A DNA stretch of 64,000 bases. Source: Bacillus sp. AFS055030 (lineage in GTDB: Bacteria > Bacillota > Bacilli > Bacillales > Bacillaceae_G). Position numbers and translations under genes: made by a program. The stretch spans positions 38,617 to 102,616 of the forward strand of contig NZ_NUGT01000083.1 in the NCBI RefSeq assembly GCF_002574545.1, given 5' to 3'. The notes under the pieces were generated by a model that was not told where the DNA came from, ran no database searches, and saw only the letters and a list, made by a program, of their open reading frames with translations. Numbering within the stretch: the first letter of the stretch is position 1; the number at the start of each line of letters is the position of its first letter. Shown piece after piece: positions 8,581 through 16,506 of the stretch.

Positions 8581-9870
8581 TTGAACACACCAAAATATTC
8601 TTGGATTATTTTATTAATTCTAGTTGCTTCTGGCATGGTTAATCAAGTTGATAAAATCATCATAGGTTTAGTTTCAGTTCCATTAATGAAAGAATTACAT
8701 TTAAGTCCATCTCAATGGGGAGTAGTTGGAAGCTCTTTTTTTTGGTTCTTTACGATCTCTTCTTTCATTCTTGGTGGATTGGCTGATTCTAAAAACACGA
8801 AAAAGATGTTTACTTGGATTATGTTAATCTGGTTAATCGTTCAATTTACAACACCTTTTGTATCTAGTTTATCTCTATTAATGTTTTCAAGAATGCTGTT
8901 GGGAGCAGGGGAAGGACCAGCTATTTCGATTTCGACTTCAATCATTGGAAAATGGTTTCCTAAACATAGACATGGTATTGGTTTTGGGGCAGTGCTATTT
9001 GGAGCTACAATCGGACCTGCAATTGCTTCTCCACTATTAATCTCATTAATTAATCAATATAGTTGGAGAGCCGCTTTTATAGCAATGGGAGTAGTCGGAA
9101 GTATTGTTCTACTTTTATGGATGATCTTTGGGAAAGAAAGTCCAAAAGATATTGGGGTCTCTACATTTGAGCAAGTGGATAAAAACTCAGTGATTCCAAA
9201 TAAAGTTTCATGGAAACAGTTTTTACCGCATATTTTTTCTAAAAATTTTATTTTCACTGCTGTTTGCGCAGGTTGTGCATATTGGTTATTGTCTGTCCAA
9301 GCAGTTTGGTTTCCAGCATACTTTTCGAAAGTTCAACATTTTGATGGTAAAACATTAAAAATGGCAGTGTCGCTACCTTTTCTCTTTGCAGCTATTTGCC
9401 AAATTGTCTTTGCTCTAATATCAGACCGTATTTACCGCAAAACGAAGGATATTCGAAAAGCAAGAATAAATCTTGCAGGAATTACAATGATGTCTTCCGC
9501 TATTTGTTTATACATTGGAAGTGTCGCAAATTCAAGTGCAATTTCGATCTTGTTCTTCGTCCTTGCACCAGGTTTTGCAATTGTTATTCTTTCACTAGCA
9601 CCAGCTATGTTAATGGAGTTTTTTTCACCTAAAAACATTGGGAAAGCTCAAGGGACATATGTTGCTATATCAAGTTCAACGAGTATTATTGCGCCTGTTA
9701 TATTTGGTAATTTTATTGAAAATGCACCAAGTGAATCAATGGGATATGGTTACGGATTTTTGGTGACATCTTTAGTCATGTTTGTTTTCGGGTTAGTATT
9801 TTGGATCGCCGTGCGTCCTACTAAGCAAACAAGCACTACGATCAAAGCAGAGGAACAGGTCATTATATAA
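8581..9870 (+). CDS. MFS transporter, copy 2
   Basis: 429-residue, roughly 12-segment carrier closely related to the other MFS gene of the island; the stretch from QVDKIIIGLVSVPLMKELHL through the loop DSKNTKK is nearly identical. The last third (APGFA.VILSLAPA.LMEFFSP.NIGKAQG) is also shared. TTG at 8581 is preceded by AGGGAG. Copy 2 has its own LysR promoter module, whereas copy 1 is embedded in the ligase operon, so the two may be expressed at different levels. Import of related substrates is likely; direction and substrate are not provable from sequence. Confidence 0.85.
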   Translation: MNTPKYSWIILLILVASGMVNQVDKIIIGLVSVPLMKELHLSPSQWGVVGSSFFWFFTISSFILGGLADSKNTKKMFTWIMLIWLIVQFTTPFVSSLSLLMFSRMLLGAGEGPAISISTSIIGKWFPKHRHGIGFGAVLFGATIGPAIASPLLISLINQYSWRAAFIAMGVVGSIVLLLWMIFGKESPKDIGVSTFEQVDKNSVIPNKVSWKQFLPHIFSKNFIFTAVCAGCAYWLLSVQAVWFPAYFSKVQHFDGKTLKMAVSLPFLFAAICQIVFALISDRIYRKTKDIRKARINLAGITMMSSAICLYIGSVANSSAISILFFVLAPGFAIVILSLAPAMLMEFFSPKNIGKAQGTYVAISSSTSIIAPVIFGNFIENAPSESMGYGYGFLVTSLVMFVFGLVFWIAVRPTKQTSTTIKAEEQVII

Positions 9871-9900
9871 AAGTATGAATTAAACTTAGGAGGAAAGATT

Positions 9901-10083
9901 ATGTGTAAAAATAGAATAGTTTCTGATGGAATCGATTGTTGTGTAGAATGTCATGAAGAATTATCCATTATGGAGAGAAACCGTAGTAATTGCTGGAGTT
10001 GTCAGGATAAAATAACTGAAACATATGCTGATGACCATATCGAAAACGAAACAAAAGGCAAAAACGAGCAAAATATTCGTTAA
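9901..10083 (+). CDS. small Cys-rich protein with two CxxC pairs
   Basis: 60-residue protein of unknown function. Cysteines are at 2, 13, 14, 17, 31 and 34; C14xxC17 and C31xxC34 are spaced like a small zinc ribbon. The tail is acidic and polar. A strong AGGAGG lies ahead of ATG, 30 bases after the MFS stop, so it is co-transcribed with MFS copy 2. No membrane segment or signal peptide is visible. Metal binding is inferred from Cys spacing only. I do not recognise a family. Confidence 0.7.
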   Translation: MCKNRIVSDGIDCCVECHEELSIMERNRSNCWSCQDKITETYADDHIENETKGKNEQNIR

Positions 10084-10096
10084 AATAGATTCGAAT

Positions 10097-10146
10097 AAAA
10101 AGAGAAGCTCCCCGCGCCACTTTGAACGCAGTTGCTTCTCTTTTTT
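10097..10146. terminator. bidirectional terminator between Cys-rich gene and lysR
   Basis: Complementary arms AAAAGAGAAGC and GCTTCTCTTTT enclose a loop of about 25 bases. A T-run follows on the plus strand and an A-run precedes it, so it can serve both convergent genes. Confidence 0.75.
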
Positions 10147-11050
10147 AGTTATTCATAATTTCCGATTTTAGATAATGAATATATTTGTTAGCGTATGTAG
10201 ATAAATGTTTATCTTCTGATCGAACTAATCCTAAAGAAATGTTAACGGTATTATGGTTGTTTAAATCGATTGGAATAATATCCCCATTAATGACTGATGG
10301 ATAATTTTGCATGACAAAATCAGGAGCAAATGTAATGGCCAAGTTTTCATTGACCGCTTGGAGAAGTCCGGCCATATTGTTTGTTGTAAATAGAATTTTT
10401 AAAGGTTTATATTTGTTAAAAAAATCTTGGATAAAATATTGCATTAATTCGCCTTTATATATGACGAGCGTTTGATCGAAAATGTCTTCTGGAGTTACAG
10501 AACCAAGTATGGCTAAAGGAGAATGCTTCGAAACGTATACCTTTTGCTTCCCATCAAGGAGTGCTTCATAAGCGATCCCTTCCATATTTATCCCTAAATC
10601 ACTTGAATAGGTAATTAGACCAAAATCAGTCTTATGCTGCTTAACATCATCAATCACTGATGTACCACTTTTTTCAGTAACCTCAAGATTTACATGAGGG
10701 TAATCATGGCTAAATGTAGAGATTGCTTTAACGAGAAATGTCATTAATCCAGGTAAAGAAGATATAGTAAGCTCACCCACCTCCGTGGAGTTAAATAAGT
10801 TAGCTGTCTCCTTTATTTCTTCAAGTTTTTTTTGAACTTCGTAGGCGAGTTTTAAAATGACTCTTCCTTCATCAGTTGGAACTGCGCCATGTCCCCGTGA
10901 ACGTTTAAATACTTTTATTTCTAGCTCTTTTTCTAAGTTAGTTATGGACTGGCTAATTGTTGATTGAGTAACATGTAAATTTTGTGCTGCTACTGATAAG
11001 GAACTGTATTTTGCGACTTCAACAATATAGATTAATTGCTCAATATTCAT
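10145..11050 (-). CDS. LysR-family transcriptional regulator of the catabolic island
   Basis: 301-residue LTTR. The N-terminal winged helix-turn-helix spans about residues 1-60 (SLSVAAQNLHVTQSTISQ helix pair), followed by a linker helix and a periplasmic-binding-protein-like effector domain. ATG 11050 has AAGGGGA upstream. Promoter module 3, which faces away, starts 22 bases from this start codon, the classical arrangement for an LTTR that represses itself and activates a divergent gene. Because the same twin-box motif precedes every unit of the island, this is the best candidate for the regulator that binds it. The inducer is unknown. Confidence 0.9.
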   Translation of the reverse strand: MNIEQLIYIVEVAKYSSLSVAAQNLHVTQSTISQSITNLEKELEIKVFKRSRGHGAVPTDEGRVILKLAYEVQKKLEEIKETANLFNSTEVGELTISSLPGLMTFLVKAISTFSHDYPHVNLEVTEKSGTSVIDDVKQHKTDFGLITYSSDLGINMEGIAYEALLDGKQKVYVSKHSPLAILGSVTPEDIFDQTLVIYKGELMQYFIQDFFNKYKPLKILFTTNNMAGLLQAVNENLAITFAPDFVMQNYPSVINGDIIPIDLNNHNTVNISLGLVRSEDKHLSTYANKYIHYLKSEIMNN

Positions 11051-11071
11051 GTGTGTCCCCTTTTTTTATTA

Positions 11072-11135
11072 TTAGTGATACTAACTTACACATTAAAATC
11101 TTTAATTTTTTTTCATTATAATTTATATGTATAAT
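11072..11135 (+). promoter_or_regulatory. LysR-regulon promoter module 3 (lysR/SDR divergent region)
   Basis: Box A TTAGTGATACTAA (11072-11084) is a perfect T-N11-A dyad. It is followed after 7 bp by box B ATTAAAATCTTTAAT (11092-11106) and TATAAT at 11130-11135. It drives the rightward SDR gene and overlaps the likely lysR promoter. Confidence 0.8.
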
Positions 11136-11194
11136 CAATATCAATAAGAATTTATAAAAATTAGAATATTCTTAATTTTAGGAGGAAGAGTAGA

Positions 11195-11983
11195 ATGTCA
11201 ATTGTACAATTATTTGATTTAACAAATAAGACAGCGGTCGTTACAGGAGGCGGAAGTGGACTAGGTCGTGTAATGGCAATAGCTTTAGCAGAAGCTGGAG
11301 CAAATGTAGTAGTTTGTTCTAGACGTTTAGAAGTGTGCGAAGAAGTCGTCAAAGAAATAGAAGCATTAGGCAGACGAGCGTTAGCTATATCATTAGATGT
11401 AACTAGTCACGAATCAATTGAAAAGGGATTGGAACAAGCCATTTCTCAATTTGGAAGCATCGAAATTTTAGTAAATAGTAGTGGTACTGTTTTTGAATCG
11501 CCAGCTACAGAAATGCCGTTAGAACAATGGCAATCCATGTTAGACACGAATGTGACAGGAACTTTTTTAATGTGTCAGGCAGTTGGAAAACATATGATTA
11601 AAAACGAATATGGAAAAATCATCAATATTTCTTCTAGTATAGGTTTTAAAGGTGTTGACCCTGAAGCTGTAGATTCTGTTGGATATACAACAAGTAAAGG
11701 TGCTGTTATGACTTTAACGAAGGACTTAGCAGTTAAGTGGGGGCGTCACGGTGTTAATGTAAACTCAATTGCTCCTGGCGTATTCACTACGGGAATGAAT
11801 AATCCGGAAATACCAGGAACTCTTGTTCACAAAGCCGGTCCGTTCATTGCTACGCAAGTTCCTCTTAGAAGATTAGGTAGTGATAATGATTTGGTAGGTG
11901 CGACCCTTTACTTTGCTTCAGCAGCATCTGACTATTGTACAGGACAAATACTAGTTCTTGATGGTGGCCTTGGTGCTAAGTAA
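11195..11983 (+). CDS. SDR-family NAD(P)-dependent oxidoreductase (FabG-like)
   Basis: Classical short-chain dehydrogenase, 262 residues. The coenzyme motif TGGGSGLG is at residues 17-24, catalytic serines at 146-148, and the canonical Y164-T-T-S-K168 is present. An arginine pair in CSRRLE after beta-2 favours NADP(H), though this is only a tendency. It probably interconverts a hydroxyl and a keto group on a pathway intermediate. ATG follows TAGGAGGAAG. It stands alone between LysR modules 3 and 4. Confidence 0.88.
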   Translation: MSIVQLFDLTNKTAVVTGGGSGLGRVMAIALAEAGANVVVCSRRLEVCEEVVKEIEALGRRALAISLDVTSHESIEKGLEQAISQFGSIEILVNSSGTVFESPATEMPLEQWQSMLDTNVTGTFLMCQAVGKHMIKNEYGKIINISSSIGFKGVDPEAVDSVGYTTSKGAVMTLTKDLAVKWGRHGVNVNSIAPGVFTTGMNNPEIPGTLVHKAGPFIATQVPLRRLGSDNDLVGATLYFASAASDYCTGQILVLDGGLGAK

Positions 11984-12009
11984 AAATCATCAAAATAAAT
12001 ACTTGTAAA

Positions 12010-12073
12010 TTAGTCAAACTTACATACAAGTAAAAAATACTAATTTTACTTTACAGAAAATTATAAATATACT
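12010..12073 (+). promoter_or_regulatory. LysR-regulon promoter module 4 (cupin gene)
   Basis: Box A TTAGTCAAACTTA (12010-12022), a 7-bp gap, the most degenerate box B (GTAAAAAATACTAAT, 12030-12044) and TATACT at 12068-12073. Spacing is identical to the other modules even though box B has drifted. Confidence 0.7.
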
Positions 12074-12166
12074 GATAATAACGGATTCGAAGTAGTTTTA
12101 AGTTGTCATCCTAATATAAGAAACTACTATAAACGAATTTAATAAAAGTTGGAAGTGGGGATATAA

Positions 12167-12643
12167 GTGAGTAATGTAAAGGATGTAAAAGAAGTAATAG
12201 TTCACCATGCTGGCAATATTAATGTAGATGAGTTGCCTTGGATTCCTTATTTTGGAGATTCAAAGTTTAAATTACTTAAAGCAAACCCTGTAACAGGGCA
12301 AACTCTAACATTATTATATGTACCTGCGAAAATGCAGCTTCCAGCACATTTCCATCCTGGAACAGTTATTGTATACACTATTCAAGGAACGTGGAGATAT
12401 CTAGAAGAGTCTTGGATATCAAAACCAGGTGACGTTGTTTATGAGCCTGCTGGATCAAAACATACACCTACAGCTGTAGGTGAGGAAGATGTTATTACCT
12501 TTAATATTGTAGAAGGAACATTGGATTATATCGGTGAGAATGGTGAAATTCTTGCTAGAGATAATTGGGAAACATTTTTAAACAGATATTATGAATATTG
12601 TGCAGCTGAAGGAATCGAGCCTGTTGATGTGACAAAATTTTAA
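12167..12643 (+). CDS. cupin-fold dioxygenase (2,4'-dihydroxyacetophenone dioxygenase-like)
   Basis: 158-residue single-domain cupin resembling the ChrR/2,4'-dihydroxyacetophenone dioxygenase group, whose characterised members cleave a C-C bond next to a hydroxyketone. Probable metal ligands are H61 and H63 (PAHFHPG), a glutamate in RYLEES (about 80-81) and H99 (SKHTPT). A W-rich N-terminus (DELPWIPYFGDSKFK) is typical of the group. GTG 12167 follows GGAAGTGGGG. It has its own LysR module upstream and a terminator downstream. In this pathway it could carry out the ring- or chain-cleaving step, but the substrate is inferred only from family resemblance. Confidence 0.78.
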   Translation: MSNVKDVKEVIVHHAGNINVDELPWIPYFGDSKFKLLKANPVTGQTLTLLYVPAKMQLPAHFHPGTVIVYTIQGTWRYLEESWISKPGDVVYEPAGSKHTPTAVGEEDVITFNIVEGTLDYIGENGEILARDNWETFLNRYYEYCAAEGIEPVDVTKF

Positions 12644-12656
12644 ATGATAATAAAGG

Positions 12657-12703
12657 AAAAGAGAATCTAAAAACGTCGACGTGGCGAAAAGGATTCTCTT
12701 TTC
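12657..12703 (+). terminator. Rho-independent terminator after cupin gene
   Basis: AAAAGAGAATC pairs with GATTCTCTTTT. The loop region holds a perfect ACGTCGACGT palindrome. Confidence 0.7.
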
Positions 12704-12731
12704 TTATGAATAATTTTAAGTTATTTGTATA

Positions 12732-12795
12732 TTAGTGATACTTACTTATAGATTAAATTCTTTAATTTTATTTAACTATTACTTATGAGTATAAT
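12732..12795 (+). promoter_or_regulatory. LysR-regulon promoter module 5 (SDR-thiolase unit)
   Basis: Box A TTAGTGATACTTA (12732-12744), a 7-bp gap, box B ATTAAATTCTTTAAT (12752-12766) and TATAAT at 12790-12795, with the invariant 38-bp box B to -10 offset. Confidence 0.8.
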
Positions 12796-12855
12796 TAGTT
12801 TATATTAATATTTTTAAAATTTAGAATATTTAAAATCGAGGAGGTTTATCTAAAT

Positions 12856-13638
12856 ATGCCAGCTGAAACAGTATTAATTACAGGTGCTACAAAAGGTATT
12901 GGATTGGAATTTGCAAAGGTTTTCGCAGGTCATCGCTATCATTTAGTTTTAGTTGCTAGAGATGAATTGTTGTTGGAAAAACAAGCTGACTTTTTAAAAA
13001 AGGAATACGGAATTGAGGTTCATACTTTTGTCGGTGATCTAAGTAATCATGAAACTGTAGAGAGCTTGTATACATACCTAAAAAAAGAAGGAATACCTAT
13101 CGATATATTGATTAATAACGCTGGAGCTGGCGGATTAGGGTTAATGACAGAATTAGATATTAAGAAAGAAATAGAATGTTTGCAGTTGAATATGATCTCC
13201 TTAACTTATTTAACTAGACTAATAGCGGATGAAATGATTAAACGAAATCACGGTAAAATTTTAAATGTTGCTTCAACAGCAGCTTTTCAACCAACCCCAA
13301 GGATGTCGATGTATGGTGCGAGTAAATCATATGTTTTATCTTTTACGGAAGCGATAGCTGAAGAACTAAAAGGTACTGGGGTTCAAGTTAGTGTATTATG
13401 TCCTCCGTCAACAAAGACACCACTTACTGAGGGACTTGGTTCAACCGGAACAAAAATTTTCATTAAAAACTTAATGGATCCTAATGCAGTTGCCAAGTGT
13501 GGTTACGAAGGCTTAATGAAAAATAAAACGGTGATCATTCCAGGCTTTAAAAATAAACTAATGGCAAAATCTGTTGGAATACTGCCAAGAAAGTGGGTAA
13601 CTACTTATACCCGAAAGATGATCGAAGAAAAAGTGTAA
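12856..13638 (+). CDS. SDR-family oxidoreductase (DltE-like subgroup)
   Basis: 260-residue short-chain dehydrogenase with TGATKGIG (9-16), NNAG (87-90), S140 and Y153-G-A-S-K157. The C-terminal part (LPRKWVTTYTRKM) matches the DltE/YqjQ-like 'short-chain dehydrogenase' subgroup rather than FabG. AGGAGG precedes the ATG. It is 32 bases upstream of the thiolase and shares its promoter module. A plausible role is oxidation of a beta-hydroxyacyl intermediate to the ketone that the thiolase cleaves, but this is inferred from gene order. Confidence 0.85.
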   Translation: MPAETVLITGATKGIGLEFAKVFAGHRYHLVLVARDELLLEKQADFLKKEYGIEVHTFVGDLSNHETVESLYTYLKKEGIPIDILINNAGAGGLGLMTELDIKKEIECLQLNMISLTYLTRLIADEMIKRNHGKILNVASTAAFQPTPRMSMYGASKSYVLSFTEAIAEELKGTGVQVSVLCPPSTKTPLTEGLGSTGTKIFIKNLMDPNAVAKCGYEGLMKNKTVIIPGFKNKLMAKSVGILPRKWVTTYTRKMIEEKV

Positions 13639-13670
13639 GTACAAAGACTTTATGAAAAGAGGGATTGTGA

Positions 13671-14846
13671 ATGCAAAACGTCTATTTAGTTGAAGCGCTC
13701 AGAACTCCAATTGGAAGTTTCGGAGGCTCGTTAAAAGATGTAGGTGCGGTACAGCTAGCATCAACCGTTATTAAGGAGGTATGGGACCGTTCTGGTTTAT
13801 CTGCTGATTGTGTTGATGAAGTAATATTAGGTAATGTTCTAAAGTCAGGGCTTAAAGGAAATCCAGCAAGACAAGCCGCAATTAATGCTGGCTTACCTGT
13901 TTCTATACCAGCCATTACAATCGATAAACAATGTGCATCTGGACTCCGAGCAATTACATTAGCCTATCATCAAATACTAGCTGGAGATTCAAATGTCGTG
14001 ATAGCTGGAGGGGCGGAAAGTATGAGTAATGTCCCGCATTTAGTAATGAATGCAAGATGGGGACAAAAAATGGGAGATTTAAGGACTGTAGATGCAATTT
14101 TTCATGACGGGCTTCACTGTGCGATAGAAGGTTACCATATGGGAGTTACAGCTGAAAACTTAGTTGAAGACTACCGTATATCCCGCGAGGAGCAAGACAT
14201 TTTTGCTTTAGAAAGTCAGCAAAAAGCGATTAGAGCTAGGGAACTGGGGAAATTTGAAAAAGAAATTGTTCCAGTAACGATTAAAACTAAAAAAGGGTCC
14301 ATTTTATTTACAGAAGATGAGAATATAAAAAATACTAGTATAGAGAAACTACAAACTCTTAAACCAGCTTTTAAAGGGAATGGAACTGTGACAGCTGGAA
14401 ATGCTTCATCATTAAATGACGGTGCAGCTGCTGTTATTGTAGCATCTGAACAAGCAGTACGTGAATACGGTTTGAAACCTCTTGCCAAAATTCGTTCGGT
14501 AGCAAGCGCTGCTGTAGCTCCTTCGATTATGGGGATTGGACCAGTTCCAGCAACACAAAAAGCACTTCAACGTGCAAATCTAACGATACAGGATATCGAA
14601 TTGGCGGAGATCAATGAAGCATTCGGTGCACAAGTATTAGCAGTAAATAAAGAATTAAATATACCAGAAGAGATTATTAATGTTAATGGAGGAGCTATTG
14701 CATTAGGACATCCAATCGGCTGTTCTGGTACTAGAATTGTCGTTACTTTATTACATGAATTATTACGTCAAAAGAAACAAATAGGTTTAGCAACTTTATG
14801 TGTAGGTGGCGGGCAAGGGGTTTCAATAATCATAGAAGCTGTATAA
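13671..14846 (+). CDS. acetyl-CoA C-acyltransferase (thiolase)
   Basis: 391-residue thiolase, normal length for the biosynthetic and degradative type II families. The acylated cysteine is C88 (DKQCASG), the general-base motif is GHPIGCSG with H347, and the second cysteine is C377 (LCVGGGQG). It cleaves or forms beta-ketoacyl-CoA with CoA or acetyl-CoA. As the last gene of the island, with an acyl-CoA ligase as the first, it suggests a thiolytic end to the pathway yielding acetyl-CoA or a shortened acyl-CoA. ATG 13671 lies 8 bases after an AGAGGG site. Confidence 0.92.
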   Translation: MQNVYLVEALRTPIGSFGGSLKDVGAVQLASTVIKEVWDRSGLSADCVDEVILGNVLKSGLKGNPARQAAINAGLPVSIPAITIDKQCASGLRAITLAYHQILAGDSNVVIAGGAESMSNVPHLVMNARWGQKMGDLRTVDAIFHDGLHCAIEGYHMGVTAENLVEDYRISREEQDIFALESQQKAIRARELGKFEKEIVPVTIKTKKGSILFTEDENIKNTSIEKLQTLKPAFKGNGTVTAGNASSLNDGAAAVIVASEQAVREYGLKPLAKIRSVASAAVAPSIMGIGPVPATQKALQRANLTIQDIELAEINEAFGAQVLAVNKELNIPEEIINVNGGAIALGHPIGCSGTRIVVTLLHELLRQKKQIGLATLCVGGGQGVSIIIEAV

Positions 14847-14859
14847 TCTAGTGAAAAAG

Positions 14860-14901
14860 AAATGGTAAGCAAATTCTACAAAAATTTGCTTACCATTTTT
14901 T
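14860..14901. terminator. bidirectional terminator closing the LysR island
   Basis: AAATGGTAAGCAAAT pairs with ATTTGCTTACCATTT, with a T-run after it. It separates the thiolase from the convergent TSUP gene. Confidence 0.85.
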
Positions 14902-14936
14902 ATATCGATCTAATCTCATTTGATCGTTAAGATTTT

Positions 14937-15713
14937 TTATTTTAATAATAGATAATCAAATGTATTTTTTGCTAACAAGATAAAGGTTACTGTAATAAAA
15001 AGGATTCGAACGTAGCCACTGCCTTTTTTTATAGCGAATTTTGAACCACAAATTGCTCCTGCGATTTGTGCAAGTCCCATCGCGATCCCATATGCGTAAT
15101 GAATTTGGCCCAAGTACATAAACATTAATAATGCAGCTATATTACTACCAAAGTTTAAAAACTTTGCGTTTCCGGCAGCTTTTAAGAAATCAAACCCCAT
15201 CATTAAAAAAGCAAATATAAGGAATGAACCAGTTCCAGGACCGATGAATCCATCATAGAATCCAATTCCAAAAATTAAAAACATAAACAGAACAATACGA
15301 GAAACTGACAGCTTTTTATTGGTAGTCGTATCGCCCCAATCTTTCTTAAAAATAGTATAAATTGCAACTGCTGCAAGCATTATGAGCATAAGAGGTTTAA
15401 GAACGGTAGGGTCAATTAAATGAACTGTCCAAGCTCCCAAAACAGAACCAATAAAGGTAAGTGGGAATAACTTATAGACAGACTTCAAATCAAGCTTTCC
15501 AGAACGATAGAACATGATTGTGCTCGTTAAAGAGCCGATTGATCCAGCTAATTTGTTCGTTGCGACAGCAGCAGCGGGAGATAGACCAGCAAATAATAAT
15601 ACTGGCAAAGTAATTAGCCCACCGCCTCCAACTACAGAATCAATAAATGCAGCTAAAAATCCAAAAACAATTAAAATTAATAATAACGATGGATCAATGT
15701 GGAATATCATCAA
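14937..15713 (-). CDS. TSUP (TauE/SafE) family permease
   Basis: 258-residue membrane protein with two related halves, each starting with a small-residue and glycine-rich helix (FIDSVVGGGGLITLPVLLFAG; FYDGFIGPGTGSFLIFAF). This is the hallmark of the TauE/SafE (DUF81) family, which moves sulfur-containing or small organic anions. It is convergent with the thiolase gene and separated by a terminator, so membership of the LysR regulon is not supported; no twin-box module precedes it. A second TSUP gene occurs in the persulfide operon. The substrate is not determinable. Confidence 0.85.
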   Translation of the reverse strand: MMIFHIDPSLLLILIVFGFLAAFIDSVVGGGGLITLPVLLFAGLSPAAAVATNKLAGSIGSLTSTIMFYRSGKLDLKSVYKLFPLTFIGSVLGAWTVHLIDPTVLKPLMLIMLAAVAIYTIFKKDWGDTTTNKKLSVSRIVLFMFLIFGIGFYDGFIGPGTGSFLIFAFLMMGFDFLKAAGNAKFLNFGSNIAALLMFMYLGQIHYAYGIAMGLAQIAGAICGSKFAIKKGSGYVRILFITVTFILLAKNTFDYLLLK

Positions 15714-15911
15714 ATCTACCTTTCTTTTCTATACTAATTTGATAGTAGATAAAATATAAAACAAAGTAAACATTAATTTAGTAAGATAAGAATATTTTTT
15801 TAATAAACCTTTTAAATTTACTGACACTGAAAATATACATACAACTTGTACCACTTTCTAAAAATTTGCATATATTGATATGTGATAATTTAATGATAAG
15901 GTGTGTATAGA

Positions 15912-16247
15912 TTGAATTTCGAACAAACAAATACTTCAACAGAAATAGAACGAGCTAAAGAAAAATACTTTGAAAATAACGTCAATCGGTTAATGAAAGA
16001 GATTGTTACAAAAATCGAAATGAAGATGGCCTTGGAAGAACTAAAAGTTAATCGTATGATCCGATTTGGCTTTCTCGAAAATGATGAAGTTATTAAACAA
16101 GTACAAAATGAATTAACAAAAATCTTAGAGGATTCAATTAAAGATATACAACTAAAAATGAAAGAAATTGAACTTTATTTTCGTTCATTAGATGAAATAA
16201 AAGGTACTTCAGTAACGAAGGAAGATTATTTTAATAAGCATAAATAG
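15912..16247 (+). CDS. hypothetical charged, probably helical protein
   Basis: Unrecognised small cytosolic protein of 111 residues, rich in Lys and Glu and lacking cysteine. Its sequence favours long amphipathic helices (MKEIVTKIEMKMALEELK; QNELTKILEDSIKDIQLKMK), so a coiled coil or helical hairpin is likely. TTG 15912 is preferred because AAGGTG lies 8 bases upstream; a GTG at 15903 overlaps that site. It is monocistronic with its own terminator. No function proposed. Confidence 0.65.
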   Translation: MNFEQTNTSTEIERAKEKYFENNVNRLMKEIVTKIEMKMALEELKVNRMIRFGFLENDEVIKQVQNELTKILEDSIKDIQLKMKEIELYFRSLDEIKGTSVTKEDYFNKHK

Positions 16248-16282
16248 AGTGAGAAACAATAAGTTTCTTCACTCTATTTTTT
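16246..16282 (+). terminator. terminator after hypothetical gene
   Basis: AGAGTGAGAAAC pairs with GTTTCTTCACTCT (one bulge), then T6. The stem overlaps the stop codon. Confidence 0.75.
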
Positions 16283-16389
16283 ATGTTTGAGGGAAATTCA
16301 TTTCGATCTTTATTGCTGCTAAAAAAGAAGATCGTGAGGGAAAATTGTTAAACACGTAAATCAATTAAACATTTTGATTTTAACTCTTG

Positions 16390-16433
16390 ATCAAAAATTC
16401 GTAAGTAAACTAATACGAGTTCTTGATTTTTTT
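16390..16433 (+). terminator. orphan terminator-like hairpin in the 16.28-16.5 kb gap
   Basis: ATCAAAAATTCGTA pairs with TACGAGTTCTTGAT (two wobbles), then T7. No ORF lies between it and the preceding terminator, so it either backs up that terminator or ends a short unrecognised transcript. Confidence 0.5.
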
Positions 16434-16463
16434 AGTAATTGTCCAACTTATCAATGAAAAATG

Positions 16464-16502
16464 AAAACCATGAACGGTCCCGTAAAACTGTTCATGGTTT
16501 TT
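16464..16502. terminator. terminator behind bioA
   Basis: AAACCATGAACAG pairs with its complement around a short loop. On the minus strand it directly follows the bioA stop codon. Confidence 0.75.
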
Positions 16503-16506
16503 AATA

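Noticed and set aside
9396..9638. Overlapping ORFs within MFS copy 2
   Set aside because: They are other-frame shadows of the carrier gene, without ribosome binding sites.
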